From positions 1,860,001-1,924,000 of the forward strand of contig NZ_CP009285.1 of the NCBI RefSeq assembly GCF_000758665.1: a stretch of DNA of 64,000 nt. Direction: 5' to 3'. Position 1 is the stretch's first letter; each line of letters begins with the position of its first letter. Source of the DNA: Paenibacillus borealis (GTDB taxonomy: Bacteria > Bacillota > Bacilli > Paenibacillales > Paenibacillaceae). The notes below the pieces were generated by a model that searched no databases, was not told where the DNA came from, and saw nothing but the letters and a program-made list of their open reading frames with translations. Made by a program: the position numbers and the translations under genes. Below are positions 36,097-46,546 of this stretch, piece after piece.

Positions 36097-39000
36097 TTGC
36101 AAAACACAAACAAACTCTTTCAATATATATTAGAGCAAACGAAGGCCTCGAATATATCAGAACAAACCGCTTACACCATTTTAAATCACTTGAAGTCGGT
36201 TCATTCGCCGGAAAGCCAGGATATAGCCGTTATAGGGTTGGCGTGTACTTTTGCCGGTGCCGATAATGCCGCGGAATATTGGGAGAATCTATTGCATGGG
36301 AAAAATTGCGTGGGTCCATTCCCTGTTCAAAGGCAGGCGCTTTTGGACAACGCGGGTACACTTTCTTCGGCATCAGGCGGGTATTTGAATCATATTGATT
36401 TATTTGACGAATCTTTTTTTAGAATATCACCCAAAGAAGCATTATTAATGGACCCTGCACAAAGGTTGGTGCTTGAAAAGGCTTATGAGGCGCTGGAGGA
36501 TGCCGGATATTCATGGGAAACATTGGATGGAAGCTGTACAGGAGTATATATCGGTATGGATTCTACCTTTTCCTCGCAGTATTATCAACATATGGATAAT
36601 AAAGACATATTGGCTTTAACCGGCGCGGTTACGGGGATCATATCAGGCCGAATTTCTTATATCTTTAACTTGAAAGGTCCTAATATGGTTATTGATACAG
36701 CATGCTCCTCGGGCTTGGTGGCCGTTCATACGGCTTGCAAGGCAATATTGAATCATGAGTGTGACATGGCTGTGGCGGGTGGGGTTCAAATTTCTTTATT
36801 GCCCGAAGGCTCCTTAGACAGAAATGACATTGAGGCTGCGGATGGGATTCTAAGAGCATTTGATAAAAAAGCTGCCGGGACCGTATGGGGTGAGGGTGCC
36901 GGAGTTGTTATTCTGAAGTTATTAGATAAGGCGCTTCAGGATAAGGATCCAATATATGCAGTTATTAAAGGAAGCGCTGTGAACAGTGACGGGGTCTCGA
37001 ACGGGCTGACCGCACCGAATGTGGAGGCCCAAACTACAGTCATTACAGCTGCATGGAATGCCGCAGGAATTGATCCGGAAACCATCGCCTATATCGAGGC
37101 ACATGGAACCGGTACGTTGTTAGGAGACCCAATTGAAATCAAGGGTATTACCAATGCGTTTAGAAAATTCACTAATAAAAGCCAGTTCTGTGGTATTGGA
37201 TCGGTTAAATCGAACATTGGCCATACAGCAGGAGCGTCGGGCATTGCCTCGCTTATTAAATCGGTGCTTTCCATGAAACACGGGATGATTCCGGCCAGTT
37301 TGCATTTTGATGAACCCAATCCCCATTTTGATTTATCCAAATCAGTTGTTTACATAAATGACAGGCCAAGAAAATGGCCAGTAGAGGACAGCCCAAGAAG
37401 ATCAGGCATCAGTTCTTTTGGATTTGGCGGTACCAATTGCCATCTTGTTCTTGAGGAAGCTCCTATTGCGCTTAAAGATCCCCCAGATACTAATAAGCTT
37501 TGGCTTTTTACGTTGTCAGCAAAAAACAAAAATTCCTTAATGAACTTGGTGGAGAAAAATCGGGATTTTGTATGCAACAAACCAGATTTGAATTTGACTG
37601 ATTTTTGTTTTACATCCAGCGTTGGCAGAGGGCATTACGAGCATAGGATAATAGTAATCTTTTATAGCTTAGAAGATTTAAAGACAAAGTTATCTCGCAT
37701 CTACTCGGCCGGTCTTACTGACCGGAGTGAAGATGTATATTATATGAATCACGAGGTGATTCAGGGTAATGATCGGGTCCAGCCATCCGGGTATATCAGT
37801 GAAGCAGAGCAAATCCGTATCAGCAGGCAGGCAAATCAAATAATTAGTGGTTTGGAGATGGAAGACGGGAATCATAAGGAGCTTATGCGGGAGCTTTGCA
37901 GTCTCTATATTCGGGGAGCAACAGTGATATGGAAGGAATTGTACAGGAAATACGATTGCCGCAAATTGAATCTTCCCACATATTCGTTTGAGCGCAAGTC
38001 ATATTGGGTCAACAGAGACAAATTGGCAGATGCTAATAGTAAAGAAGAAACCAAACCGATCCTTCACCCCCTGTTGGACGAGTGTCAGGAACTGTCGGAA
38101 AATCTCATTGTGTTTATAACCAAAGTTTCCGCTGAGAAGCATTGGATACTAGCTGATCACAAGGTTCTTGGTAAACATACTATTCCGGGAACCGCCTACC
38201 TGGAAATGATCAGTTCGATTGCCGGAATGCTATCCGGAAGTGACCGTTTTGAGCTAAAGGATGTTGTTTTTTATACCCCTTTGATGCTGGAAGAAGGGGA
38301 ATCTAAAACTATACATACAAAGATATCTAATAATGACGGTATTTACGAATTTACGATAGCGAGTAAGATACAGCCTAGCCAATATTTTGATAAGGGAAAA
38401 TGGATAACCTATGCGGCGGGGAAAATTCTGCTGGACGCCGGAGACCCAGCGCCGTCTATGGATATTCATGCAATCAGAGCCAGGTGTAAAGAAGAACGGG
38501 TGGAAAGCCAGACGGGCTCCGTTCAGGGAAATTTCAGTTTCGGGCCAAGATGGTGGAACGAAGTCCATATGAATACGGGTGATCGTGAACTATTAGCAAA
38601 CATAAAGCTGCACGATGATTTTTCAACGGATACCCTCCTCTATCGGCTGCATCCTTCTTTAATGGATATCGCCGTAAACATAATGAGTCCAAATACCGAG
38701 CATAACCTGTATTTACCTCTAAGTTATAAAAGGATTCACATTTATGGCAGGATTCCGTCGGAAATATGTTGTTACTTAAAAGAAATTGACGGTAAAAGCG
38801 AAACGAAGGAATTGGTCAGCTACAACATTACAATCACTGATCCAAGTGGAAATGTCATTGTGCGGATAGACGAATATACCGTAAAACAAATGATTCAGCT
38901 GGATGTGGGCAGAAAAGCTGCTGGCGATTTCTTCAATGAAATGAAATGGAGCCAAACAGACTCCGGCATTTACCAGACGGCTTTATCAGGGAAGCGCGTA

Positions 39001-40761
39001 CTGTTCTTCAAGGGGGAAGACCAAAGGTCTAAGGATCTTGAGCGGGTGCTGCGAAGTAAAGGTGCCGAAATCATTGAAGTAGTGATAGGACAAACCTATG
39101 TCAAATGGAGTAGCCTGAAATACACCATTTCTGCATCCCAGGAGGATTATTACCGGTTATTTGAAGATATTAAAGAATCAGAACCGGATTATATTCTCCA
39201 TACCTTAGCAGACCATACGAACGGTGAACACAAAGATTTTGAGCATCTAAGAGGCGAGCTTCAGCTAGGAATTTATAGTTTATTCCATATCGCCAAAGCA
39301 TTAAACAACAGAAAATTAAAGGACATGGTTAAAGTTGTTGTCGTTACCCACTACGCCAACTTTATCGGCAGTGTGAGCTCTCCTGTGTATCCTCAACACG
39401 CAGCGCTGTTTAACATGGGGAAGGTAGTGAGCTTGGAGAACCCAAAGATCAAGTGCATTTCCGTTGATATGGATCATGCTACACCTTCGGAATTTGTTGT
39501 ATCAGAGATGATGCATGACAAGGTGGAAGCCGTTGAGGTGGCTTACCGGAAAGGTATCAGATATGAACGAGAGATAATTAGAGCAGCAATGAACCGTAAC
39601 CAAACCGGCGGGGAAGATTCTCAGGGAAATATAAAGCAAGAGGGCGTGTACATCATTACCGGCGGTACGGGAGGTATCGGACCTCACCTTGCGAGGGAAC
39701 TCTCCATGTCTAAGCAAGTAAGGTTAATTCTTATCAGTCGTACGGGGATGGTGCATGAAGAATCAGCTCATATACTCGATACTATCAGAGCATCAGGTTC
39801 AACCGTCGAAATCTGCAAAGCGGACGTTACGGATTACGACGGAATGAAGGCTGCTATTAATCGGATCCGTCAGCAATATGGGCAAATTAATGGAGTGATT
39901 CATTCTGCCGGTGTTGCTGCTAGTGGAATAATACTCACCAAAAGGCTGGAATCCTTTGACCAAGTCATCGCCCCCAAAATATATGGAACTTGGATTCTAG
40001 ATCAGTTGACCAAGAAAGACCACTTGGACTTTTTTATAATGTGCTCTTCAGTCGCTTCGTTTTTAGCAGATGAAGGACAGGTGGATTATACTGCAGCTAA
40101 TGCCTATTTAGATATGTACGCTGTAAGCAAGAGCAGAGAAGGGAAGAATTTTATATCAATAAATTGGCCTGCATGGAATGAAGTTGGAATGGCCGTTAAC
40201 CACGGAAAGAAGACGGATAATGATTATTTTATGCCGATCGATATTAACCAGGCCTTATTCGCGTTCCGAACCATCCTTGAGTTTGGAGCGGCCCATGTGA
40301 TCGTCGGCCGAAGGAACCCGAATGACATGAAGGCTGAAATGCGGCAGGAGCTTCAAACTAAAAGTAATACGGGTGATTTTGGAGGGGGAAATACTAAAAA
40401 GATCAGTTTGACGGGGAGCGAAACCGCTCAATATACCCATTGGGAGATCGCTATAGGTGAGGTTTGGAGCGATATATTGGGTCTCGATGACATTAATATT
40501 CATCACAGCTTCTATCGCTATGGTGGTAATTCGATACAAGCTATTCAAATCCATCGGGAACTGGATCGATTATTTCCTAATATGGCTGATATCACTGATA
40601 TTTTTAATTATCAAACGATTCGCGGTATGGCTGAATGTTTACAGAGGGCATCAGAACCGGAATTGCCTGAAGAAACAGAAATAACAGAAGAAGCCGATGA
40701 GCTTGATAAACTTTTAGACAGTATTGAAAAAGGAGAGCTTACGTTAGACAGACTCAGTTGA
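36097..40761 (+). CDS. Trans-AT PKS module KS-DH-KR-ACP
   Basis: A 1554-residue protein starting at TTG after AAAGGAAGTG. The KS has Cys203 (DTACSSGLVAVH) and both histidines. The DH has HKVLGKHTIP (His688) and LHPSLMD. The KR has GGTGGIG after Gly1183 and Tyr1331. The ACP has Ser1479 (YGGNSIQ). It ends with a docking-type helix (DELDKLLDSIEKGEL). It is a distinct sequence, not part of the repeat. Predicted: extension with formation of a double bond. It follows the KS-ACP protein by 38 bp. Confidence 0.92.
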   Translation: MQNTNKLFQYILEQTKASNISEQTAYTILNHLKSVHSPESQDIAVIGLACTFAGADNAAEYWENLLHGKNCVGPFPVQRQALLDNAGTLSSASGGYLNHIDLFDESFFRISPKEALLMDPAQRLVLEKAYEALEDAGYSWETLDGSCTGVYIGMDSTFSSQYYQHMDNKDILALTGAVTGIISGRISYIFNLKGPNMVIDTACSSGLVAVHTACKAILNHECDMAVAGGVQISLLPEGSLDRNDIEAADGILRAFDKKAAGTVWGEGAGVVILKLLDKALQDKDPIYAVIKGSAVNSDGVSNGLTAPNVEAQTTVITAAWNAAGIDPETIAYIEAHGTGTLLGDPIEIKGITNAFRKFTNKSQFCGIGSVKSNIGHTAGASGIASLIKSVLSMKHGMIPASLHFDEPNPHFDLSKSVVYINDRPRKWPVEDSPRRSGISSFGFGGTNCHLVLEEAPIALKDPPDTNKLWLFTLSAKNKNSLMNLVEKNRDFVCNKPDLNLTDFCFTSSVGRGHYEHRIIVIFYSLEDLKTKLSRIYSAGLTDRSEDVYYMNHEVIQGNDRVQPSGYISEAEQIRISRQANQIISGLEMEDGNHKELMRELCSLYIRGATVIWKELYRKYDCRKLNLPTYSFERKSYWVNRDKLADANSKEETKPILHPLLDECQELSENLIVFITKVSAEKHWILADHKVLGKHTIPGTAYLEMISSIAGMLSGSDRFELKDVVFYTPLMLEEGESKTIHTKISNNDGIYEFTIASKIQPSQYFDKGKWITYAAGKILLDAGDPAPSMDIHAIRARCKEERVESQTGSVQGNFSFGPRWWNEVHMNTGDRELLANIKLHDDFSTDTLLYRLHPSLMDIAVNIMSPNTEHNLYLPLSYKRIHIYGRIPSEICCYLKEIDGKSETKELVSYNITITDPSGNVIVRIDEYTVKQMIQLDVGRKAAGDFFNEMKWSQTDSGIYQTALSGKRVLFFKGEDQRSKDLERVLRSKGAEIIEVVIGQTYVKWSSLKYTISASQEDYYRLFEDIKESEPDYILHTLADHTNGEHKDFEHLRGELQLGIYSLFHIAKALNNRKLKDMVKVVVVTHYANFIGSVSSPVYPQHAALFNMGKVVSLENPKIKCISVDMDHATPSEFVVSEMMHDKVEAVEVAYRKGIRYEREIIRAAMNRNQTGGEDSQGNIKQEGVYIITGGTGGIGPHLARELSMSKQVRLILISRTGMVHEESAHILDTIRASGSTVEICKADVTDYDGMKAAINRIRQQYGQINGVIHSAGVAASGIILTKRLESFDQVIAPKIYGTWILDQLTKKDHLDFFIMCSSVASFLADEGQVDYTAANAYLDMYAVSKSREGKNFISINWPAWNEVGMAVNHGKKTDNDYFMPIDINQALFAFRTILEFGAAHVIVGRRNPNDMKAEMRQELQTKSNTGDFGGGNTKKISLTGSETAQYTHWEIAIGEVWSDILGLDDINIHHSFYRYGGNSIQAIQIHRELDRLFPNMADITDIFNYQTIRGMAECLQRASEPELPEETEITEEADELDKLLDSIEKGELTLDRLS

Positions 40762-40773
40762 GGGGGAGAAGAC

Positions 40774-43700
40774 ATGGAGGACTTTCGAAAATACATTTTG
40801 GAGCTTTTTGCAGACAAGCTCATTGACAAAAATGTTGCAAAAAAAATGTTGCAAAAGCTGGAACGCAAACCTGTTGCTCCCGAACACGATCAGGACATAG
40901 CTATCATAGGAATATCCGGAAGGTTCCCCAATGCGGTTAACCTGAATGAATTTTGGAATCGCTTGGTTCAAGGGAGAAATTGTATTAGTCCAATCTCTAA
41001 AGAAAGATGGGACGATATCCAACACCTCGTGACAGAGGTGCCTTCAGCCAATGCTTCGAAATTGGGCGGATTTTTAAGAGAAATTGACCTATTTGCAGCA
41101 GAGTTTTTTCGTATAACAGATGAAGAAGCAATCGCAATGGATCCTTATCAGAGAATTTTTTTGGAGACAGCCTGGGGAGCCATCGAGGATGCAGGGATGT
41201 TATTTGATGACATTCAGGGAACTAAAACCGGGTTGTTTGTCGGTAGAGACCATACAAACAATTCTGTCTATGAGACCTTGTTGGGGAAAAAGTCCTTAGA
41301 AGCGGAGGCTGGCTGCTGGTCGGGTATTTTGGCAAGCCGAGTATCTTATGTTTTCAACTTAAGAGGTCCTGCATTGGTTGTGGATACGGCATGCTCGTCA
41401 GCGTTGGTCGCATTGTATATGGCCTGCAAGGAGCTTAGGGAAGGCAAAATAGAAATGGCCATTGCAGGCGGTATATCACTAGATTACTATCCCGGGAAGA
41501 GCGGCGCAGCCATCGAAAGCTTTGTGGAAAACTTGACCGGAGAAGTGAAGACGTTTGACCGAAAAGCAAATGGCACTATATGGGGAGAAGGGGTTGGTGC
41601 AGTCCTTCTAAAGCCGCTTAATAAAGCGCTGGCAGACGGGGACAATATTCAGGCCATAATTAAAGGAATAGCGATGAATAACGATGGCCAGTCTAATGGT
41701 ATCCTAGCTCCCAATTCCGATGCTCAAAGAGAAGTTATTGTTAGTGCATGGAGAGAGGCAAAAATCAATCCGGAAATGATCTCCTACATCGAAGCACACG
41801 GAACAGGCACGAAGCTGGGCGATCCAATCGAAGTGAAGGGTTTGACATCGGCGTTTGATGAGTTCACGAAGAAAAAGCAATTCTGTTCCCTTGGATCGTT
41901 AAAAGGAAACATCGGCCATGTTCAAGCGGCTTCTGGTATGGCCTCCCTGATTAAAGTTGTGTTATCCATTAAACATGGTGTTCTTCCCGCTAGCATAAAC
42001 TTCAGCGAGCCCAATAGTTATATTAAGTTTTACAACTCGCCGCTATTTGTCAATGATAGAACCAGAGAGTGGAAGGGAAATGACAATTTGTTGACAGCGG
42101 GTATCAACAGCTTTGGGTTTACCGGAACCAATTGTCATGTAGTTATTCAAGAGGCGCCCTTGCGGACAGAGGGAGAGTCGGTCAATAATCAGCCAAGCAT
42201 TCTGACCATTACGGCTGAAACGAAAGAAGGTTTAGAGATTGCATTGAATGCCTATAAAGATTATCTGTCCCAATGCAGCTTTAACCTTGATTACCATAAC
42301 ATCTGTTATACATCCAACACGGGACGTGTTCACCATGCATACCGGATTGCGGTAGTAATAAGAAGTGTGGCTGATTTTAAAGAAAAAATCAACATTGCCT
42401 GTTCCAGTCGTTTTGAGAAACTTCAGGACAAGGACATATTTTATGCTTATTCTTACCCGAAGGACAACTTGCAGAAGGAAGAGCAGAGGAAAAAGGCTTT
42501 TGAGCTTATCCGGGCCGTCCAACAGTCGGGTGACAATTCTCTATTATTAGAGGTTTGCAAGTTCTTTGTTTCCGGGGCTGAGCTTGATTGGAGTGAACTA
42601 TATCGCGGTATGAACGTTAGGAAGGTTACTATACCTGCAACTCCATTAAAAAGGAAACGTTATTGGCCCGACAATGTGAATTTAATGCAAAATAGCAAAA
42701 CCATTGGGTATCGGTTGGGCCATCCGCTGCTGGAGAGCCACTTGTTGACCACGAAGGGTCAAACTATTTATGGTGCCCGTTTTAGTGCAAAAAGTCAATG
42801 GGTGGCCGGCGAGCATAAAATTATGGGTGTGTTTGCGGTCCCGGGAGCGGCTTATGTTGAAATGGCGAGAGAAGCAGGCTGCCGGCATTTCAACTGTGAG
42901 AAGATCAAGATCGACATAGAGTTTCTTAAGCCTTTGACCTTGAATAACTCAGAGGCAGAGAGAGAAGTACATATGATCCTCAACCATTGGGATGAGCAGC
43001 TCAATTTTAGTATAGTGAGCAAATCCAGCTTGGAGACCGGAAAATGGTTAGAGCATGCAAAAGGGGAGATACACAAAGAAGACCAAACGTACGAATTTTC
43101 TAGTTTTACGGATTATAAGAATATTAGCCTGGGAGTGGGCTCTGATTTAATCAGCATTAATGATGATACTTTCGAGTATGGTCCCCGGTGGAATTGTTCG
43201 AAACAGGCGGCTCATATCGATGGCGTGTTCGTTACAGAAATCGAATTACATAACAAGTATGCTACGGATTTATTACAATATTATCTTCACCCGGCATTAG
43301 TTGACGTCGCAGTCAATTCTGCTGCGAGGCTGGCCGAAGGTGAAATCGGGATATACCTGCCTCATTCCTACCGCTCCTTAAGAATTTTTGGAAGAACACC
43401 TCAGAAAATGATCAGCCGCATATATAAATTAGAGAGGGATTCGACAGATGAGTTGATATACCGAGTTGAGATGTCAGATGTTAATGGGAAAGTTTTCGCT
43501 GTTGTCGACCAATATTGTCTTAAGAAAGTGGAATCAATAAATAATATTGCAGATATAAGGAATGCTGACAGAGAGCAAATGTATACCCGTACGGTCTGGT
43601 CAGAAGAATCCTTCCCTGCACCCAAGAATTCAGAGTATGCAGCAAACGAGGAGATTCTGCTCTTTACTGATCAATATGGAGTGGGTGAAGGCCTGAGAGA

Positions 43701-45408
43701 ATGCATGGAAGCGGATGGTCATCGGCTAACTGAGGTACGCTTGGGCGATAAATTCAAACAGCTTGATCCAAACACCTTTGAGTTAGCTTCGCATGAGCCG
43801 GACTGTTCAGAGCTGCTGGATTGTCTGAGCAATAAGAAGTTTAAAAAGCTCTACTACCTCTGGCCTTTATATCAGAGCAATGAATCATCTATGGAAACAA
43901 TCCTTGAGACGGAATTAAACAAGAATGTGTTCATTTTCCTTGACATTATGAAAGGTTTAGCAAAACGCGGCGGCCTGCGTAACCTGGAAGTTGTATTGGT
44001 TACCCATACAGTGAATGCAGTTACAGGCAAGGAAGCCGTTCTTCATCCTTTTGGTGCGTGTATCCAAGGAATAGGTAAAGTCATTTTACAGGAGAATCCT
44101 GGACTAAAGGTGCGATGCATAGATATTGATAGCTCTACCAGCAGTGAACAATTATATAGAGAACTTGAGAGTACGGAAGTCCCTTATCTTGTGGCGCTTC
44201 GTGATGACAAGCGGTACCTTCAGGAGCTTGTGGATTGTGACCTGAACAAGCTCCCAACGGATAAGCTGACACTAAAGAGCGACGGTATTTATCTGATAAC
44301 CGGCGGCATCGGTGGAGTCGGGTTGGAAGTTGCCGGATATTTGGCTTCGAAGAATAGGATTAACCTTGCACTTGTGAACCGTTCTGTATTTCCTGAACGG
44401 ACAGAATGGAAATATATCATTCAGCAGAATGAAAATAAGAAACTATGCAATCAAATAAAATTGATCCAAGCAATTGAAAAGACGGGTTCAAACGTGGTAA
44501 CGATTAGTGCGGACATTGCGAACAGGGATGAGCTGCGGCTGGTGTTAGAACAGTTGAGGAAGCGTTATGGCGCTGTACATGGGATCGTTCATAGCGCAGG
44601 AATAGCGGGTGATGGCCTTTTTTTACGGAAAAGCGTTGCGAAAATCACTAATGTTCTAATGCCCAAGATCCATGGAACTCTAGTTATAGATGAACTGACC
44701 AAGGAGGATGAGATGGACTTCTTCATCCTCTGTTCATCTGTCATAGGTACCTTTGGCATGCCTGGGTCTGCAGATTATACAGCAGCAAATGCCTTCATGG
44801 ATTCGTTCTCTGCAGACCGGAATTTGAAAGGTAAACGAACGTTATCCATCGGATGGCCTGCCTGGAACGAAGTGGGGATGGCAGTGGATTATGGAGTATC
44901 TGTACAGGACAACTGGTTGTTTGACTCTATATCTACTTCTCAAGCTATGCAGGTATTCGATGAGTTGCTGGATCACCGGATCAGCCATATTCTTGTGGGT
45001 TCAATAAATAAGCGGGAAATGAGGAACAGCCAAGACTCGTTACCCCTAAAGATTTCGGATCATTTACTTGAAGGAGCGAATGATACAAATGAATACAAGG
45101 CATTAAATAGAAGTGGGTCTCTAAGAACCTATGAAGAACCCAATGATGAGCTGGAGAAGAAAATCCATGACATTTGGGTGAAAGCACTGGGCAGTGACCT
45201 TGGGGTTGAAGTAATAGGAGTCACGGAAAGTTATTTCGATATTGGGGGGAATTCTGTACTGCTTTTGAAGCTTGAAGCTGAGATGGAGAAATATGATATT
45301 CCCGTAACCGGAACAGATATTTATAAGCATAGCACCATCAGAGAGCTGTCCACCTTTTTAAAAGGTGTTTTTGGGGCAGAAGCTGCAGGAGTGAATAACA
45401 GAAAATGA
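40774..45408 (+). CDS. Terminal trans-AT PKS module KS-DH-KR-ACP
   Basis: A 1544-residue protein. The KS has Cys207 (DTACSSALVALY), EAHGTGT and GNIGH. The DH has HKIMGVFAVP (His681) and LHPALVD. The KR has GGIGGVG and Tyr1335. The ACP has Ser1494 (GGNSVLL). It ends about 30 residues after the ACP domain with neither a C-terminal docking segment nor a thioesterase, consistent with the last module. Its stop overlaps the start of the next gene, a BtrH-like protein, by four bases. The start is ATG after GAGGGGGAG. Confidence 0.92.
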   Translation: MEDFRKYILELFADKLIDKNVAKKMLQKLERKPVAPEHDQDIAIIGISGRFPNAVNLNEFWNRLVQGRNCISPISKERWDDIQHLVTEVPSANASKLGGFLREIDLFAAEFFRITDEEAIAMDPYQRIFLETAWGAIEDAGMLFDDIQGTKTGLFVGRDHTNNSVYETLLGKKSLEAEAGCWSGILASRVSYVFNLRGPALVVDTACSSALVALYMACKELREGKIEMAIAGGISLDYYPGKSGAAIESFVENLTGEVKTFDRKANGTIWGEGVGAVLLKPLNKALADGDNIQAIIKGIAMNNDGQSNGILAPNSDAQREVIVSAWREAKINPEMISYIEAHGTGTKLGDPIEVKGLTSAFDEFTKKKQFCSLGSLKGNIGHVQAASGMASLIKVVLSIKHGVLPASINFSEPNSYIKFYNSPLFVNDRTREWKGNDNLLTAGINSFGFTGTNCHVVIQEAPLRTEGESVNNQPSILTITAETKEGLEIALNAYKDYLSQCSFNLDYHNICYTSNTGRVHHAYRIAVVIRSVADFKEKINIACSSRFEKLQDKDIFYAYSYPKDNLQKEEQRKKAFELIRAVQQSGDNSLLLEVCKFFVSGAELDWSELYRGMNVRKVTIPATPLKRKRYWPDNVNLMQNSKTIGYRLGHPLLESHLLTTKGQTIYGARFSAKSQWVAGEHKIMGVFAVPGAAYVEMAREAGCRHFNCEKIKIDIEFLKPLTLNNSEAEREVHMILNHWDEQLNFSIVSKSSLETGKWLEHAKGEIHKEDQTYEFSSFTDYKNISLGVGSDLISINDDTFEYGPRWNCSKQAAHIDGVFVTEIELHNKYATDLLQYYLHPALVDVAVNSAARLAEGEIGIYLPHSYRSLRIFGRTPQKMISRIYKLERDSTDELIYRVEMSDVNGKVFAVVDQYCLKKVESINNIADIRNADREQMYTRTVWSEESFPAPKNSEYAANEEILLFTDQYGVGEGLRECMEADGHRLTEVRLGDKFKQLDPNTFELASHEPDCSELLDCLSNKKFKKLYYLWPLYQSNESSMETILETELNKNVFIFLDIMKGLAKRGGLRNLEVVLVTHTVNAVTGKEAVLHPFGACIQGIGKVILQENPGLKVRCIDIDSSTSSEQLYRELESTEVPYLVALRDDKRYLQELVDCDLNKLPTDKLTLKSDGIYLITGGIGGVGLEVAGYLASKNRINLALVNRSVFPERTEWKYIIQQNENKKLCNQIKLIQAIEKTGSNVVTISADIANRDELRLVLEQLRKRYGAVHGIVHSAGIAGDGLFLRKSVAKITNVLMPKIHGTLVIDELTKEDEMDFFILCSSVIGTFGMPGSADYTAANAFMDSFSADRNLKGKRTLSIGWPAWNEVGMAVDYGVSVQDNWLFDSISTSQAMQVFDELLDHRISHILVGSINKREMRNSQDSLPLKISDHLLEGANDTNEYKALNRSGSLRTYEEPNDELEKKIHDIWVKALGSDLGVEVIGVTESYFDIGGNSVLLLKLEAEMEKYDIPVTGTDIYKHSTIRELSTFLKGVFGAEAAGVNNRK

Positions 45409-46526
45409 GATATGAAAACAAAATAGAGTACATTAAGCCGTTTAATGAATTGTTCTATAGATATTGTTTGAACAACTCGCTTTTTCCGATTTTAAATGAG
45501 AGGGGAGGAAGCTGTTTATCTTTTCTGGTCAACGATGTACCGTTTTACAATTTTGCCATGGATCGCGATCAGGTATTACCCAGGCTTGAGGTTCAATACA
45601 ATTCTGACTTGAGCTTAGAACGATTGCTGGAGCTGCATGGTATCGGTTTTCACCAAAAATCAGTCTGCGATGACGTTGTAGAGGCTATTGTCGAAGATAT
45701 TGATGAAGGCCGTCCTGTGATTGTATGGATCGATTGTTACTACGAGAAAATCAGGAACGACACATTTCTGAAAAAACATCTGTCTCATACATGGCTTATT
45801 CACGGATACAACAAAATTGACAGGGTAGCTCACATTATTGAGCATATTTATCGGGACAGTCTGTCCTATGAGGAAAGAACAATCAGTTTATCGGATCTTA
45901 TTAATTGTTACGATGGATATATAGTACTCAACAAACAAACATGTGGAATGCCGCGGTTTTATGAATGTCAAAATGAATGTGGATACTATAATACTGATGA
46001 TTACTTATTGAGATGCGGGTTTCCTAAGTACAATAACTTTTCCAATAAGCTAGATATTCCTTCTTATATGAGCTTCGATATAAGTAAAAAGGATAATGGT
46101 CATTTTAACGGGGAAAGGTGTTTACAAATGTACTTGACCAACATGGAGAAGAACTTTGAACTTATATCTCACGGACTACTTGATTTAAGTAAATATGTTC
46201 AATGGCTGAAACCAATTTTGTTAAGTGAATGTCTGCTACGACAATATAGTGAGCAGATCGTGATGGATATAAACGGTATTGTAAATGCAAAGCTAGCTGA
46301 CCAATATAAAAATAACCATCTATTCGGTCCACAGTCAGACCTATATTTAAAAGTCGGGCAGATTGTTAATCTGTATCAGACTGTGAGGTCGGTTATAACG
46401 AAATTCACCTTTTCACAGGTCTATGATAAACAAAAAATGGAGTCACTCCTATCGATTCTAACCGGTATATTAGAAGCGGAATGCGAATATTACTCCAAAT
46501 TCACTTCCCTCTGCAAACTCCATTGA
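45405..46526 (+). CDS. Stand-alone BtrH-like protein coupled to the last PKS module
   Basis: A 373-residue protein similar to the fused C-terminal domains of the two BtrH-tailed modules: RYCLNNSLFPIL here and KYCFYNSLFSIV there, then RPVIVWIDCYY here and RPVIIWIDCFY there. Cys21 and His128 (SHTWLIHGY) are kept. The third residue appears to be Glu, in place of the Asp of other copies. The start ATG overlaps the PKS stop (ATGA), so the two are made together. With no thioesterase domain in the last PKS, this protein is the best candidate to take the finished chain from the terminal ACP and pass it to an amine, alcohol or water. Confidence 0.75.
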   Translation: MRYENKIEYIKPFNELFYRYCLNNSLFPILNERGGSCLSFLVNDVPFYNFAMDRDQVLPRLEVQYNSDLSLERLLELHGIGFHQKSVCDDVVEAIVEDIDEGRPVIVWIDCYYEKIRNDTFLKKHLSHTWLIHGYNKIDRVAHIIEHIYRDSLSYEERTISLSDLINCYDGYIVLNKQTCGMPRFYECQNECGYYNTDDYLLRCGFPKYNNFSNKLDIPSYMSFDISKKDNGHFNGERCLQMYLTNMEKNFELISHGLLDLSKYVQWLKPILLSECLLRQYSEQIVMDINGIVNAKLADQYKNNHLFGPQSDLYLKVGQIVNLYQTVRSVITKFTFSQVYDKQKMESLLSILTGILEAECEYYSKFTSLCKLH

Positions 46527-46546
46527 GAAGGTGGTTTTCATTCCAA

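Noticed and set aside
14057..45408. cis-AT type I PKS
   Set aside because: No AT domain lies between any KS and its processing domains, and a discrete AT is encoded at 12106.
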